Shown here: piece after piece, positions 47,279 through 55,000 of the stretch
Numbering within the stretch: position 1 is the stretch's first letter
Layout: the number at the start of each line of letters is the position of its first letter
Origin: Peribacillus asahii
GTDB taxonomy: Bacteria; Bacillota; Bacilli; Bacillales; DSM-1321
Assembly (NCBI RefSeq): GCF_004006295.1
Contig: NZ_CP026095.1
Location: 330,001 to 385,000, forward strand
DNA: 55,000 nucleotides
Reading direction: 5' to 3'
Program-made: the position numbers and the translations under genes
Notes under the pieces: generated by a model
The model's database searches: none
Told to the model about the DNA's origin: nothing
The model's input: the letters and a program-made list of their open reading frames with translations, nothing else

Positions 47279-47437
47279 GTTTTAAAAGTGAACAACGTTA
47301 TTTAATAAAGCCAAATACAAAATAAAGTGGAGGAGATAGGCTTAATAGAAAAATAAGATTGTATAGTTATAGCCATACTGTATGGAGGATTATGTTTGGG
47401 GCTAGTCGAACTAGTTTAAGAGGGCAGGGGGGAGAAT

Positions 47438-48394
47438 ATGATGCAAGAACAAATACATCTGAAACTAGAAGAAGTGCTGAACAATATTGATCGAGTTGTA
47501 AGTGGAAAAAGGGAAGTCGCTGAATTAAGTATAGTTGCTTTACTAGCAGGGGGGCATGTACTGCTTGAGGATGTGCCGGGTGTGGGAAAAACTGTACTCG
47601 TAAAGGCTCTTGCGAAATCGATTGGAGCAACGTTTAAACGTATCCAGTTTACACCTGATTTGCTGCCATCTGATGTAACAGGTATTTCTATTTTTAATGC
47701 AAAGGAACAGGAATTTATTTTTCGTCCTGGGCCGATTATGGGACATATTATTTTAGCTGATGAAATTAATCGAACTTCACCGAAGACGCAATCAGCACTG
47801 CTAGAAGGAATGGAAGAAGCCAGTGTTACGATTGATGGAGAAACGAGGAAATTAGAGCAGCCATTCTTCGTAATGGCGACGCAAAATCCGATTGAACATG
47901 AAGGGACGTACCCGCTTCCGGAAGCGCAGCTTGACCGCTTTTTATTAAAACTGAAAATGGGATATCCGACTGTGGAGGAAGAGATGGAAGTATTGCGACG
48001 GGCAGGCTCTTATTCACCGCTTCAGGAGCTGCAGCCAGTACTTCGTTTAGAGGAGTTATTACAGCTGCAAGCAGAGGTAAAGGATGTCGTGGTAGATGAT
48101 AAAGTGAAAGCATATATTATTGACCTTGCGCATCGAACACGAAATGATCCCCGTATTTATTTAGGAGTGAGTCCGCGTGGGTCGATAGCTTTAATGAAGG
48201 CGGCTCAAGCATATGCGCTATTACGCAGCCGGGATTATGTGCTTCCGGATGATATTCAGCATTTAGCGCCATTTGTGTTTGGTCATCGATTAATTTTACA
48301 ACCGGAAGCACAATATTCTGCAGAAAATGCTGCGTTTATTCTTCAAGATATTCTTTCGACGACTTCCGTGCCAGTGAAGAGAGTGGCTACGTGA
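47438..48394 (+). CDS. yeaC: MoxR-type AAA+ ATPase (YeaC)
   Basis: A 318-aa AAA+ ATPase with Walker A EDVPGVGKT (about residues 44-52), Walker B IILADEINRTSPKTQSALLEGMEE and sensor 1 MATQNPIEHEGTYPLPEAQLDRF. MoxR proteins act with DUF58 and transglutaminase-type membrane proteins as assembly or envelope-quality factors. The exact job of YeaC is not known. It overlaps yeaD by one base. The yeaC-yeaD-yebA-guaA order is as in B. subtilis, so the core chromosome resumes here. Confidence 0.92.
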   Translation: MMQEQIHLKLEEVLNNIDRVVSGKREVAELSIVALLAGGHVLLEDVPGVGKTVLVKALAKSIGATFKRIQFTPDLLPSDVTGISIFNAKEQEFIFRPGPIMGHIILADEINRTSPKTQSALLEGMEEASVTIDGETRKLEQPFFVMATQNPIEHEGTYPLPEAQLDRFLLKLKMGYPTVEEEMEVLRRAGSYSPLQELQPVLRLEELLQLQAEVKDVVVDDKVKAYIIDLAHRTRNDPRIYLGVSPRGSIALMKAAQAYALLRSRDYVLPDDIQHLAPFVFGHRLILQPEAQYSAENAAFILQDILSTTSVPVKRVAT

Positions 48395-49545
48395 TGAAGA
48401 ACGTGAAAAGATATACAAAAGTGATAGGGCTGTTTAGTTTGCTTCTAGCTATGTTTATATTTACGATGTTTCAAGGTAGTTTTGTGAGTTGGTTTTTGTT
48501 TTATGCGGTGTGTCCTTTTGTTCTTTATTCACTGGCGTTGTCTTTTCATTCGTTTCATGTATATACGGTGGAGCGAAAGATTACCAAGAAAGAATATTCA
48601 GTTGGAAGTGCAGTGGATGTTTACATTACAGTGACACGAAAAAGCCGATTTCCTCTTCTGTATTTATTAGTAGAGGAGCAGATAGAAGGGACATCGCTTA
48701 GGCCGCCGCAATCTCTTTTATTTGTTGGCTTTACAAAAACGTTAACTTGGCATTATACATTAGAACATGTTCCGCGCGGGGAGCACGTTTTTCAAGGGAT
48801 ACGTCTACATACCGGTGATGTACTAGGATTGTTTCACAAGGAACAAATGTTTAAAACGGAGGATACCATTCTTGTTTTTCCGGCTTATCATGAGCTAAGT
48901 TATCGGGAATTTAATCGATTATGGAGCGGTGAGCAAGGCTTTTCACAAAGAGCGCGCTCCCGCCAATCCGTCATTTCTGGTGTGAGAGAGTATCAGGCCG
49001 GCGATCAGCTCTCTTGGATTAATTGGAAAGCGACTGCAAAAGTGAATAAGCTCATGACGAAAGAATTTGATGAGCAAAGGAAGGAAACTTTTTATATTAT
49101 TTTAGATCAAAGTTATACGGACTCATTTGAGGAAATGGTGTCCTTCGTTGCTTCTTTTGTTCATGCGGCGCTAAAGCGAGGGATACAGATTGGCTGGATT
49201 GATTCTATGCAGAATGTATATTTGCCAACAAGTAAAGGGGAGAGGCACAAGAGAGAGATTTTTTATGATTTAGCTCGTATACAGCCGAGTTTGAATCAAA
49301 GTTTACCTCGCGATATTCGAATGGGGATGCATCAAGCGAAGCTTATTGTGATGACGACTCAGTTAACCTTTGAAAAGCTTGAACACATATATGCGTATAG
49401 GAATAACCAAGCGGTTACTTGTTTTGTCGTGAAGGAACAGGTAAAAGATGAAGATTACATAGTGCAGGAAGTAGCTTTGAAACAAGGCGTACAGGTTCAG
49501 TTTGTGATATCGCAAACCGGGGGAGCGAGTAAGAATGATGCCTAA
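48394..49545 (+). CDS. yeaD: DUF58 family protein (YeaD)
   Basis: A 383-aa protein with two N-terminal membrane helices (about residues 10-50), a beta-rich middle and the DUF58 signature REYQAGDQLSWINWKATAKVNKLMTKEFDEQ. A von Willebrand A-like C-terminal part follows. It is partnered with the MoxR ATPase before it and the transglutaminase protein after it. The start is ATG at 48394 in a TGATG overlap; GTG at 48391 is the alternative. Its function is unknown. Confidence 0.9.
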   Translation: MKNVKRYTKVIGLFSLLLAMFIFTMFQGSFVSWFLFYAVCPFVLYSLALSFHSFHVYTVERKITKKEYSVGSAVDVYITVTRKSRFPLLYLLVEEQIEGTSLRPPQSLLFVGFTKTLTWHYTLEHVPRGEHVFQGIRLHTGDVLGLFHKEQMFKTEDTILVFPAYHELSYREFNRLWSGEQGFSQRARSRQSVISGVREYQAGDQLSWINWKATAKVNKLMTKEFDEQRKETFYIILDQSYTDSFEEMVSFVASFVHAALKRGIQIGWIDSMQNVYLPTSKGERHKREIFYDLARIQPSLNQSLPRDIRMGMHQAKLIVMTTQLTFEKLEHIYAYRNNQAVTCFVVKEQVKDEDYIVQEVALKQGVQVQFVISQTGGASKNDA

Positions 49546-51673
49546 ACGAATCGAAAATATAATACAACTATTCATCTATGTATTCTCATTTTTTCTCCTT
49601 ACAGAATGGATGCGTCCGGTATCGGAACTAACGGATACAGGGAATATGAAAGTGTTTATTCTGTTTATTATTTTATCATTAGCTGTTCACTTCTTTTCTC
49701 TTCACTGGCTTGCTCGTTCTGTTGTGTTAATAGGATATATAGCTGTAGTTGTATATATGTTATATGATGATACACTGTTTTCGATAAGAGAGCTTGAAGT
49801 CAATATGGCTTATGTATGGAGTGGCGATTGGGTACTTATGACCAATTCGTTTCGGACCTTATTATTTTTTACACTGTTATGGCTTGTGACGTACTTGATT
49901 CATTATTGGATTTATATGAAGAGCAACCTGTTTTTCTTTTTTAGTATGACGGTTATTCTTTTAGCGATTTTGGATACTTTTACTCTTTATAATGCGAGCG
50001 CAGCCATCGTTAGAGTCGTCATAGCAGGGGTTATGATATTGGGAGTAATGAAACTAGTTCATCTGTTTCCAGCGTTGTCACTCCGCCTGTTAGGGAAATG
50101 GTCTATGTCACTTATTGTTATGGTAGCCTTTTTTGTATCAATGGGTCTTCTCTTGCCAAAGCCTGGTCCACAGTGGCCAGACCCCATTCCTTTCATTCAA
50201 TCCTTTTCTGAGCAGGCAAAGGGAGAGGACAGTGCAGCTTCCGTTAGTAAGGTTGGATATAGTGAGGATGATTCAAAACTTGGGGGTTCTATTGAGCCTG
50301 ATTCGTCCGTTGTGTTTTATCATACAGCAACGACGAATGATTATTGGAAGGTAGAAAGTAAGAATGTATATACCGGGAAAGGATGGGTTTCATCGGTTGG
50401 AGAAGGAACGGCCTTCCCGCTAGCTAATGGCGACGAGCTGACAGAGCTAGAGAATTACGAGGGGCCAGAGCAGGTAGCCACAAAAGCACTTGCGGCATCA
50501 ATATCTATTATGGAGGATCAAGGGCATATTCTTTATCCGGCAGGGAGTTATTTGAAAAACGTGAAGGCAGATGGGGTCTCATTTTTTCTATATGAACCGA
50601 ATCTAAAGAAACTAACACCTCAGACGGCGGATGGAACTGTACAAGATATAAGTGAGTATATGGTGAATTATGAGCAGCCACGTTATGATTTGGCGCAATT
50701 CCGAAAAGTAACAGAGGCTGATGAAACGATGGATGTATTGATGGACTTATATACGCAGCTGCCTGATAGTATCCCAAGTCGAGTGTATGATTTAGCGAGG
50801 GAACTGACAGAGAATCAATCAAATTGGTACGATAAGGTGAAGGCTGTAGAAGATTATTTCGATCAACCGGAATTTGTCTATTCAAAGGAGGACATTCCTT
50901 ATCCAGCGAAGGATCAAGATTATGTCGATCAGTTTTTATTTGAAACAAGGATTGGTTATTGTGATAACTATTCGACTTCAATGGTTGTTTTGCTGCGAGC
51001 GGCAGGTATTCCAGCTAGATGGGCAAAGGGGTATACGGAAGGGGAGCGAACGGTTAAAGAAGGGGAGGTTATTTATCAAGTAACGAATAATAATGCACAT
51101 TCTTGGGTGGAAGTGTATTTTTCTGGGATTGGATGGGTTCCTTTTGAACCAACGAAAGGATTTTCGAGTGAATCGGAATTTATTAATTCAGATAGGACAA
51201 CTCATCGTGATACGGAACATTCTACTGTACGTGAAGATCAAGCCGAAACACTGCAGCGAGAAGAGAAGAATGCTGTCAGTGAACAAAGAGGAACAAATGG
51301 GGAATTTATCGCGATTATGAAGCCATTTTGGATAAGCTTAGGGACTGTAGTTATCGTTGTACTTAGCTTATTTCTTACTCGTCGAAAATGGGTGCCACGT
51401 TTACTGATTGCTCGTTATAAACGAAAATCCATTTGTTTTTCTGAAGCATATGAAGTGCTTGTTAAACAACTGCATCGTGCGGGATTAAAACGTCTTGATG
51501 GGCAAACATTTCGTGAATATGCTGCTTATATTGATTCGGTCTATGATACAAATCTAATGACTGAACTGACACGTCGCTATGAAATAATTCTTTATAGAGG
51601 AGATGAAGAAGGAGAAGCATGGAAGGAGCTTCAAGAGAGCTGGGAAACCTTAATGAGAAAAACTAGCTCTTGA
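49535..51673 (+). CDS. yebA: Membrane transglutaminase-like protein (YebA)
   Basis: A 712-aa protein with about seven N-terminal membrane helices (residues 10-210) and a large extracytoplasmic part. A transglutaminase core holds the catalytic cysteine in RIGYCDNYSTS, the histidine in NNAHSWVEVYF and an acidic third position in WVPFEPTKGF. A further membrane helix (about 590-610) precedes a cytoplasmic DUF4129-like tail. It overlaps yeaD by 11 nt. The substrate is unknown, possibly cell-surface proteins. Its stop codon TGA lies inside the -35 box of the guaA promoter. Confidence 0.92.
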   Translation: MMPKRIENIIQLFIYVFSFFLLTEWMRPVSELTDTGNMKVFILFIILSLAVHFFSLHWLARSVVLIGYIAVVVYMLYDDTLFSIRELEVNMAYVWSGDWVLMTNSFRTLLFFTLLWLVTYLIHYWIYMKSNLFFFFSMTVILLAILDTFTLYNASAAIVRVVIAGVMILGVMKLVHLFPALSLRLLGKWSMSLIVMVAFFVSMGLLLPKPGPQWPDPIPFIQSFSEQAKGEDSAASVSKVGYSEDDSKLGGSIEPDSSVVFYHTATTNDYWKVESKNVYTGKGWVSSVGEGTAFPLANGDELTELENYEGPEQVATKALAASISIMEDQGHILYPAGSYLKNVKADGVSFFLYEPNLKKLTPQTADGTVQDISEYMVNYEQPRYDLAQFRKVTEADETMDVLMDLYTQLPDSIPSRVYDLARELTENQSNWYDKVKAVEDYFDQPEFVYSKEDIPYPAKDQDYVDQFLFETRIGYCDNYSTSMVVLLRAAGIPARWAKGYTEGERTVKEGEVIYQVTNNNAHSWVEVYFSGIGWVPFEPTKGFSSESEFINSDRTTHRDTEHSTVREDQAETLQREEKNAVSEQRGTNGEFIAIMKPFWISLGTVVIVVLSLFLTRRKWVPRLLIARYKRKSICFSEAYEVLVKQLHRAGLKRLDGQTFREYAAYIDSVYDTNLMTELTRRYEIILYRGDEEGEAWKELQESWETLMRKTSS

Positions 51674-51699
51674 CCTTGTTTTTATTATACTGATACAAT
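51670..51699 (+). promoter_or_regulatory. Sigma-A promoter of guaA
   Basis: TTGACC at 51670 and TACAAT at 51694, 18 bp apart. The -35 box overlaps the yebA stop codon. Confidence 0.6.
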
Positions 51700-51718
51700 G
51701 ACCGTAAAACGTATAGAA

Positions 51719-51789
51719 CCCTTCATATATCCTCGATAATACGGATCGAAAGTATCTACCAAATCACCGGAAATGATTTGACTATGAAG
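51719..51789 (+). ncRNA. Guanine riboswitch upstream of guaA
   Basis: Purine aptamer with P1 CCTTCATA / TATGAAGG and the conserved loops GATAATACGGATC, AAGTATCTACC and TTTGACTATG. The C in GACTAT indicates guanine/hypoxanthine. The terminator lies directly after it. Confidence 0.93.
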
Positions 51790-51829
51790 GCGGATTTCAA
51801 CGTGTAAACTAGAAATCTGCCTTTTTTGT
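51787..51829 (+). terminator. Terminator of the guaA riboswitch
   Basis: Stem AAGGCGGATTTC / GAAATCTGCCTT followed by TTTTTG. Its first arm overlaps the 3' strand of P1, so the aptamer state decides termination. Confidence 0.85.
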
Positions 51830-51946
51830 TATGATGAAGGCATATTTCTAGTTTTTTTTATGATAATATTCTGGTTATGGAAATAGTAAAAGTAATTACT
51901 TGATTCGAAAGACTCAAGTGAAAATACATTAGTTGAGGTGACGATA

Positions 51947-53497
51947 GTGCCGGGGAAAACAGAAATAAACCAAGAAATGATCGTAGTACTTGATTTCGGA
52001 AGTCAATATAACCAATTGATTACACGTCGTATTCGTGAATTTGGTGTATATAGTGAATTACATCCACATACGATTACAGCTGAGGAAATTAAAAAATTGA
52101 ATCCAGCTGGAATTATCTTTTCAGGTGGACCAAACAGCGTATATGATGAGTCAGCTTTCCGTTGTGATGAAGCGATTTTTGAATTAGGGTTACCGATTTT
52201 TGGAATTTGTTACGGGATGCAATTGATGACGCAATATTATGGTGGGAAAGTAGAACCAGCGCAGCATCGTGAATATGGAAAAGCGATTCTTAATGTTCAA
52301 AATGATTCTGCCTTATTTGCTAACTTACCGAAAGAGCAAACGGTCTGGATGAGCCATGGTGATTTAGTTGTTGAAACACCAGCAGGTTTCCAAGTAGATG
52401 CAACAAGTGCATCTTGTCCAATTTCGGCAATGAGTGATCGTGAGCGTAATTTATTTGCGGTGCAATTCCACCCAGAAGTGCGCCATTCAGAATATGGAAA
52501 TGACCTTTTGAAAAACTTCGTATTTGAAGTTTGTGGATGTAAAGGTGATTGGTCTATGGAAAACTTTGTTGAAGTGGAAATAGCGAAAATCCGTCAAATC
52601 GTTGGTGACAAAAAGGTTTTATGTGCATTGAGCGGAGGCGTAGATTCGTCTGTTGTAGCTGTGTTAATCCATAAAGCGATTGGTGACCAATTAACATGTA
52701 TTTTTGTTGACAACGGTCTACTGCGTAAAGGAGAAGCGGAAGGCGTAATGAAAACGTTCAGCGAAGGCTTCCATATGAATGTTATTAAAGTGGATGCAGC
52801 TGATCGTTTCTTAAATAAGCTGGCAGGCGTTTCAGATCCAGAGAAAAAACGTAAAATTATCGGTAATGAGTTTATTTATGTGTTCGATGATGAAGCACAT
52901 AAATTGGAAGGTATTGATTTCTTAGCTCAAGGTACACTATATACTGATATTATTGAGAGTGGAACAGCAACTGCTCAAACGATTAAATCACATCATAATG
53001 TTGGCGGGCTTCCTGAGGACATGCAATTTACGTTAATTGAGCCGCTTAATACGTTATTTAAAGATGAAGTGCGTGCTCTTGGAACAGAGCTAGGTATTCC
53101 GGATGAGGTTGTATGGCGTCAACCATTCCCAGGTCCAGGATTAGGGATTCGTGTGTTAGGTGAAATTACAGAGGACAAATTAGAGATTGTTCGCGATTCT
53201 GATTTGATTTTACGTGACGAAATTAAAAAAGCAGGCTTAGACCGTGATATTTGGCAATACTTCACAGTGCTTCCGAACATCCGCAGTGTAGGTGTTATGG
53301 GCGATGGTCGTACGTATGACTATACAATCGGTATTCGTGCAGTAACATCTATCGATGGGATGACATCTGACTGGGCACGTATTCCGTGGGAGGTACTTGA
53401 AACGATTTCAACACGTATTGTTAATGAAGTATCTCATGTAAATCGCGTGGTGTATGACATTACGAGTAAGCCGCCAGCAACAATTGAGTGGGAGTAG
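51947..53497 (+). CDS. guaA: GMP synthase (glutamine-hydrolysing)
   Basis: Makes GMP from XMP, ATP and glutamine. The 516-aa protein has the glutamine amidotransferase half with GICYGMQLM (catalytic Cys) and [10 protein letters not shown]. The ATP-pyrophosphatase half has the P-loop [11 protein letters not shown], and the dimerisation domain ends [14 protein letters not shown]. The start is GTG at 51947, because GAGGTGA lies 5 nt upstream; the frame is open three more codons. A guanine riboswitch controls it. The last 51 nt are duplicated at 54172. Confidence 0.97.
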   Translation: MPGKTEINQEMIVVLDFGSQYNQLITRRIREFGVYSELHPHTITAEEIKKLNPAGIIFSGGPNSVYDESAFRCDEAIFELGLPIFGICYGMQLMTQYYGGKVEPAQHREYGKAILNVQNDSALFANLPKEQTVWMSHGDLVVETPAGFQVDATSASCPISAMSDRERNLFAVQFHPEVRHSEYGNDLLKNFVFEVCGCKGDWSMENFVEVEIAKIRQIVGDKKVLCALSGGVDSSVVAVLIHKAIGDQLTCIFVDNGLLRKGEAEGVMKTFSEGFHMNVIKVDAADRFLNKLAGVSDPEKKRKIIGNEFIYVFDDEAHKLEGIDFLAQGTLYTDIIESGTATAQTIKSHHNVGGLPEDMQFTLIEPLNTLFKDEVRALGTELGIPDEVVWRQPFPGPGLGIRVLGEITEDKLEIVRDSDLILRDEIKKAGLDRDIWQYFTVLPNIRSVGVMGDGRTYDYTIGIRAVTSIDGMTSDWARIPWEVLETISTRIVNEVSHVNRVVYDITSKPPATIEWE

Positions 53498-53619
53498 GAC
53501 TTGCGAATAATATAATCTAAATAGGTTATAAACGCAGTCATACTAATGTCTAAGTTGAATTGTTAAGTACTAATATTGTGATTAACGTACAACTATTTAT
53601 ATTTCAAAAATTAAACTCT

Positions 53620-53661
53620 CTTCTAGTTATTTATAACAAATAACTAGAAGGGGGGTTTTTA
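53620..53661 (+). terminator. Terminator of guaA
   Basis: Stem CTTCTAGTTATTT / AAATAACTAGAAG followed by GGGGGGTTTTTATTTT. The interval 53498-53619 between the guaA stop and this hairpin holds no gene. Confidence 0.8.
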
Positions 53662-53663
53662 TT

Positions 53664-53759
53664 TTGGTCAAAATTAGTGATTTGATTGATGATTTTAAAA
53701 TGAATCAGCAAATTCAAGGTCGTAAAGATAAGTATAATGAATTAACCATTTGGCGATGA
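53664..53759 (+). pseudogene. N-terminal remnant of a tyrosine recombinase/integrase (probable)
   Basis: TTG start, 31 codons, TGA, with AAGGGGGG 8 nt upstream. The peptide begins MVKISDLIDDFKMN and continues QIQGRKDKYNELTIWR. The pattern of an acidic helix, then G-R-x-x-K-Y and an aromatic-rich helix is that of the N-terminal SAM-like core-binding domain of phage-type integrases. The rest of the gene is absent. Its place just behind guaA, with a second guaA 3' end 410 bp further on, supports an integrase origin. The identification rests on pattern only. Confidence 0.5.
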
Positions 53760-53899
53760 ATTATTTTACTAAGTTTTTAATGTTTTTACGGATATATGCA
53801 AGGTTAGCAGTACACTAATAAGGTTTACTTCAGTAAAGTAAGGTATATTATATTTGTTGAATAGATTCTCTTTAAGGACAAGAAAAGTAGGTGAACAAA

Positions 53900-54049
53900 G
53901 TGGGGAAATATCAATTGGATACCAAAGGTAAGGTAGCTGTGACAAAGTATCATGAAAAACACAAGCCTGCCAAATTTGATAAAAAGCAGCAACTTGAAAA
54001 AATACGTGCGGAGTATTTGAAAAAGAAGCAAGAACAAACAGATAAATAA
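53900..54049 (+). CDS. Small basic protein, 49 aa, function unknown
   Basis: GTG start with AGGTGA 5 nt upstream and a TAA stop. The product (MGKYQLDTKGKVAVTKYHEK, later KKQQLEKIRAEYLKKKQEQ) is Lys-rich, soluble and probably helical in the second half. It lies inside the small insertion between the two guaA 3' ends. A 14-bp palindrome TTTACTTCAGTAAA occurs about 75 bp upstream and may be an operator. I do not recognise the family. Confidence 0.6.
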   Translation: MGKYQLDTKGKVAVTKYHEKHKPAKFDKKQQLEKIRAEYLKKKQEQTDK

Positions 54050-54171
54050 TATGAATGAAAACATACAAGGGGTTCACCTGCTACAATTGAGTACAAGAAT
54101 TACATGAATTGAACGGATTTTTCTGTTTTGATAAAAAGCGTAAAACACTTATGTATCAATGGTTATTGAGC

Positions 54172-54222
54172 GTGCTGTATGATATTACGAGTAAGCCACC
54201 AGCAACTATTGAGTGGGAATAA
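54172..54222 (+). repeat. Duplicated 3' end of guaA (att-like)
   Basis: 51 nt match the last 17 codons of guaA (53447-53497) at 45 positions, in frame and including the stop. The peptide is [16 protein letters not shown]. All but one of the differences are silent or in the stop codon. No start codon or upstream coding sequence belongs to it. Such duplications arise when an element integrates at the 3' end of a gene and rebuilds it with its own copy. Confidence 0.85.
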
Positions 54223-54389
54223 TAGGGTTAATTCCTTATAAATTCCGTATATTATTCTTATTTAAAGAGGAAAAATGATCTAATCACGAACGATGGAAGA
54301 TTTAATTATCTGAACATTCGTCTTGGGTGTTGACGCGTGTATTAGGAATTGTTACACTATACCTATATTTATTAAATTAAAATAATGTT

Positions 54390-54459
54390 TCGTCGTATAA
54401 TATCGGAAATATGGTCCGAAAGTTTCTACCAAGCTGCCGTGAACAGCTTGACTACGATG
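54390..54459 (+). ncRNA. Guanine riboswitch upstream of pbuG
   Basis: Aptamer with P1 CGTCGTA / TACGATG, loops TATAAT, AATATGGTCC and GTTTCTACCAAGC, and CTTGACTACG with C at the specificity position. GTAGTTAAG at about 54509 can pair with CTTGACTAC, forming the antiterminator. Confidence 0.95.
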
Positions 54460-54516
54460 TAAAAGAATTTAGGTATAGATGTAGCATTTGTAAAGCCCTC
54501 TTTTACATGTAGTTAA

Positions 54517-54548
54517 GCTCCGTTCGGTAGAGAACGGAGCTTTTTTTC
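54517..54548 (+). terminator. Terminator of the pbuG riboswitch
   Basis: GCTCCGTTC / GAACGGAGC with a short loop, followed by TTTTTTT. Confidence 0.9.
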
Positions 54549-54577
54549 GTATATGACGTTGCGGAGGAGACTAGGGA

Positions 54578-55000
54578 ATGAAGAAATACTTTCAGTTTGA
54601 AGAACTAGGTACGAATTATCGCAGTGAAATTATCGGCGGAATTACGACGTTCTTAGCTATGGCGTATATTTTGGCTGTTAACCCTAATATATTAGGAATG
54701 GCTAACATGGATAAAGGAGCGGTATTTACGGCAACCGCTTTAGCGGCTGCAATCGGTTCCATACTGATGGGGTTAATTGCAAAATTCCCAATTGCACTTG
54801 CGCCAGGTATGGGGCTAAATGCATTCTTTACATTCGGTGTTGTCTTGGGAATGAAAATTCCTTGGGAAACGGCTTTAACAGGGGTACTGATTTCTGGGGT
54901 TGTGTTCGTTCTTTTATCAGTATCAGGTATTCGTGAAAAAATCATTAACGCGATCCCAGCAGAATTAAAACATGCGGTTGGGGCTGGGATTGGTTTATTT
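54578..55000 (+). CDS. pbuG: Guanine/hypoxanthine permease PbuG (3' end outside window)
   Basis: The first 141 codons of an AzgA-type nucleobase carrier. The N-terminal SEIIGGITTFLAMAYILAVNP and the APGMGLNAFFTFGVV segment are family hallmarks, and four hydrophobic helices are already visible. GGAGGAG lies 9 nt before the ATG. A guanine riboswitch directly upstream, as in B. subtilis, closes expression when guanine is plentiful. Confidence 0.95.
   Translation, partial: MKKYFQFEELGTNYRSEIIGGITTFLAMAYILAVNPNILGMANMDKGAVFTATALAAAIGSILMGLIAKFPIALAPGMGLNAFFTFGVVLGMKIPWETALTGVLISGVVFVLLSVSGIREKIINAIPAELKHAVGAGIGLF

Noticed and set aside
50508..50981. 157-codon minus-strand frame opposite yebA
   Set aside because: It is an antisense shadow within the transglutaminase gene.
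53769..54077. 102-codon minus-strand hydrophobic frame behind guaA
   Set aside because: It is the complement of the Lys-rich 49-aa gene and A+T-rich spacer. Phe/Ile-rich runs arise from the AAA codons opposite.

Overview
The window is from a low-GC, spore-former-type Bacillaceae chromosome (Bacillus sensu lato). The evidence is the conserved order rrn - tRNA - tsaE-tsaB-rimI-tsaD - ydiF - rex - ydiK/ydiL - groES-groEL, then yeaC-yeaD-yebA-guaA-pbuG, which is the B. subtilis gene order. It is supported by protein sequences very close to B. subtilis TsaD, GroES/GroEL, LutABC and PycA, AGGAGG-type ribosome binding sites, TTG/GTG starts, a CIRCE operator and guanine riboswitches. The species cannot be named from the sequence alone.

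Layout. 1-2170: 3' part of a 23S rRNA gene, 5S rRNA, initiator tRNA-Met and terminators. 2302-4940: overlapping tsaE-tsaB-rimI-tsaD operon for the t6A tRNA modification. 5030-5180: a cluster of DnaA boxes between tsaD and the convergent ABC-F gene (5316-7238, minus). 7644-8330: rex. 8456-9381 (minus): ydiK and ydiL. 9575-11665: HrcA/CIRCE-controlled groES-groEL.

Between groEL and the next recognisable core gene (yeaC, 47438) lies about 36 kb of accessory DNA built like a string of cassettes. The last bases of groEL, GG(C/T)GGCATGATGTAA including the stop codon, recur as non-coding copies at 14458, 21717, 24935 and 40071. The first three copies share about 70 bp of upstream sequence, and every copy, like groEL itself, is followed within 15-105 bp by a Rho-independent terminator. 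The cassettes are: (A) a broken HAD phosphatase gene and a guanine-riboswitch-led amino-acid transporter; (B) a PhoP-box-led phoD-tatA-tatC set, then a groEL fragment and a bacitracin-type ABC exporter; (C) an exported PHP phosphoesterase and a HupE/UreJ-like membrane protein; (D) an acyl-CoA catabolic operon with CaiB-type CoA-transferase and IclR regulator, lutABC, lutR, lactate permease and a pyruvate carboxylase; (E) a TetR/MFS efflux pair and a sigma-54 activator with its aldehyde dehydrogenase target. I found no intact recombinase in the window.

47438-51673 holds the core trio yeaC (MoxR ATPase), yeaD (DUF58) and yebA (transglutaminase). guaA and pbuG each follow a guanine riboswitch. 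Between them is a decayed second insertion site: the last 51 nt of guaA are duplicated at 54172-54222, and the DNA between the copies holds a 31-codon start of what looks like a tyrosine recombinase and a 49-codon small gene.

Functionally, the core parts serve translation, redox sensing, protein folding and purine supply. The accessory parts bring phosphate scavenging with its own Tat translocase, lactate uptake and oxidation with anaplerotic carboxylation, acyl-CoA breakdown, aldehyde oxidation and drug/peptide export.
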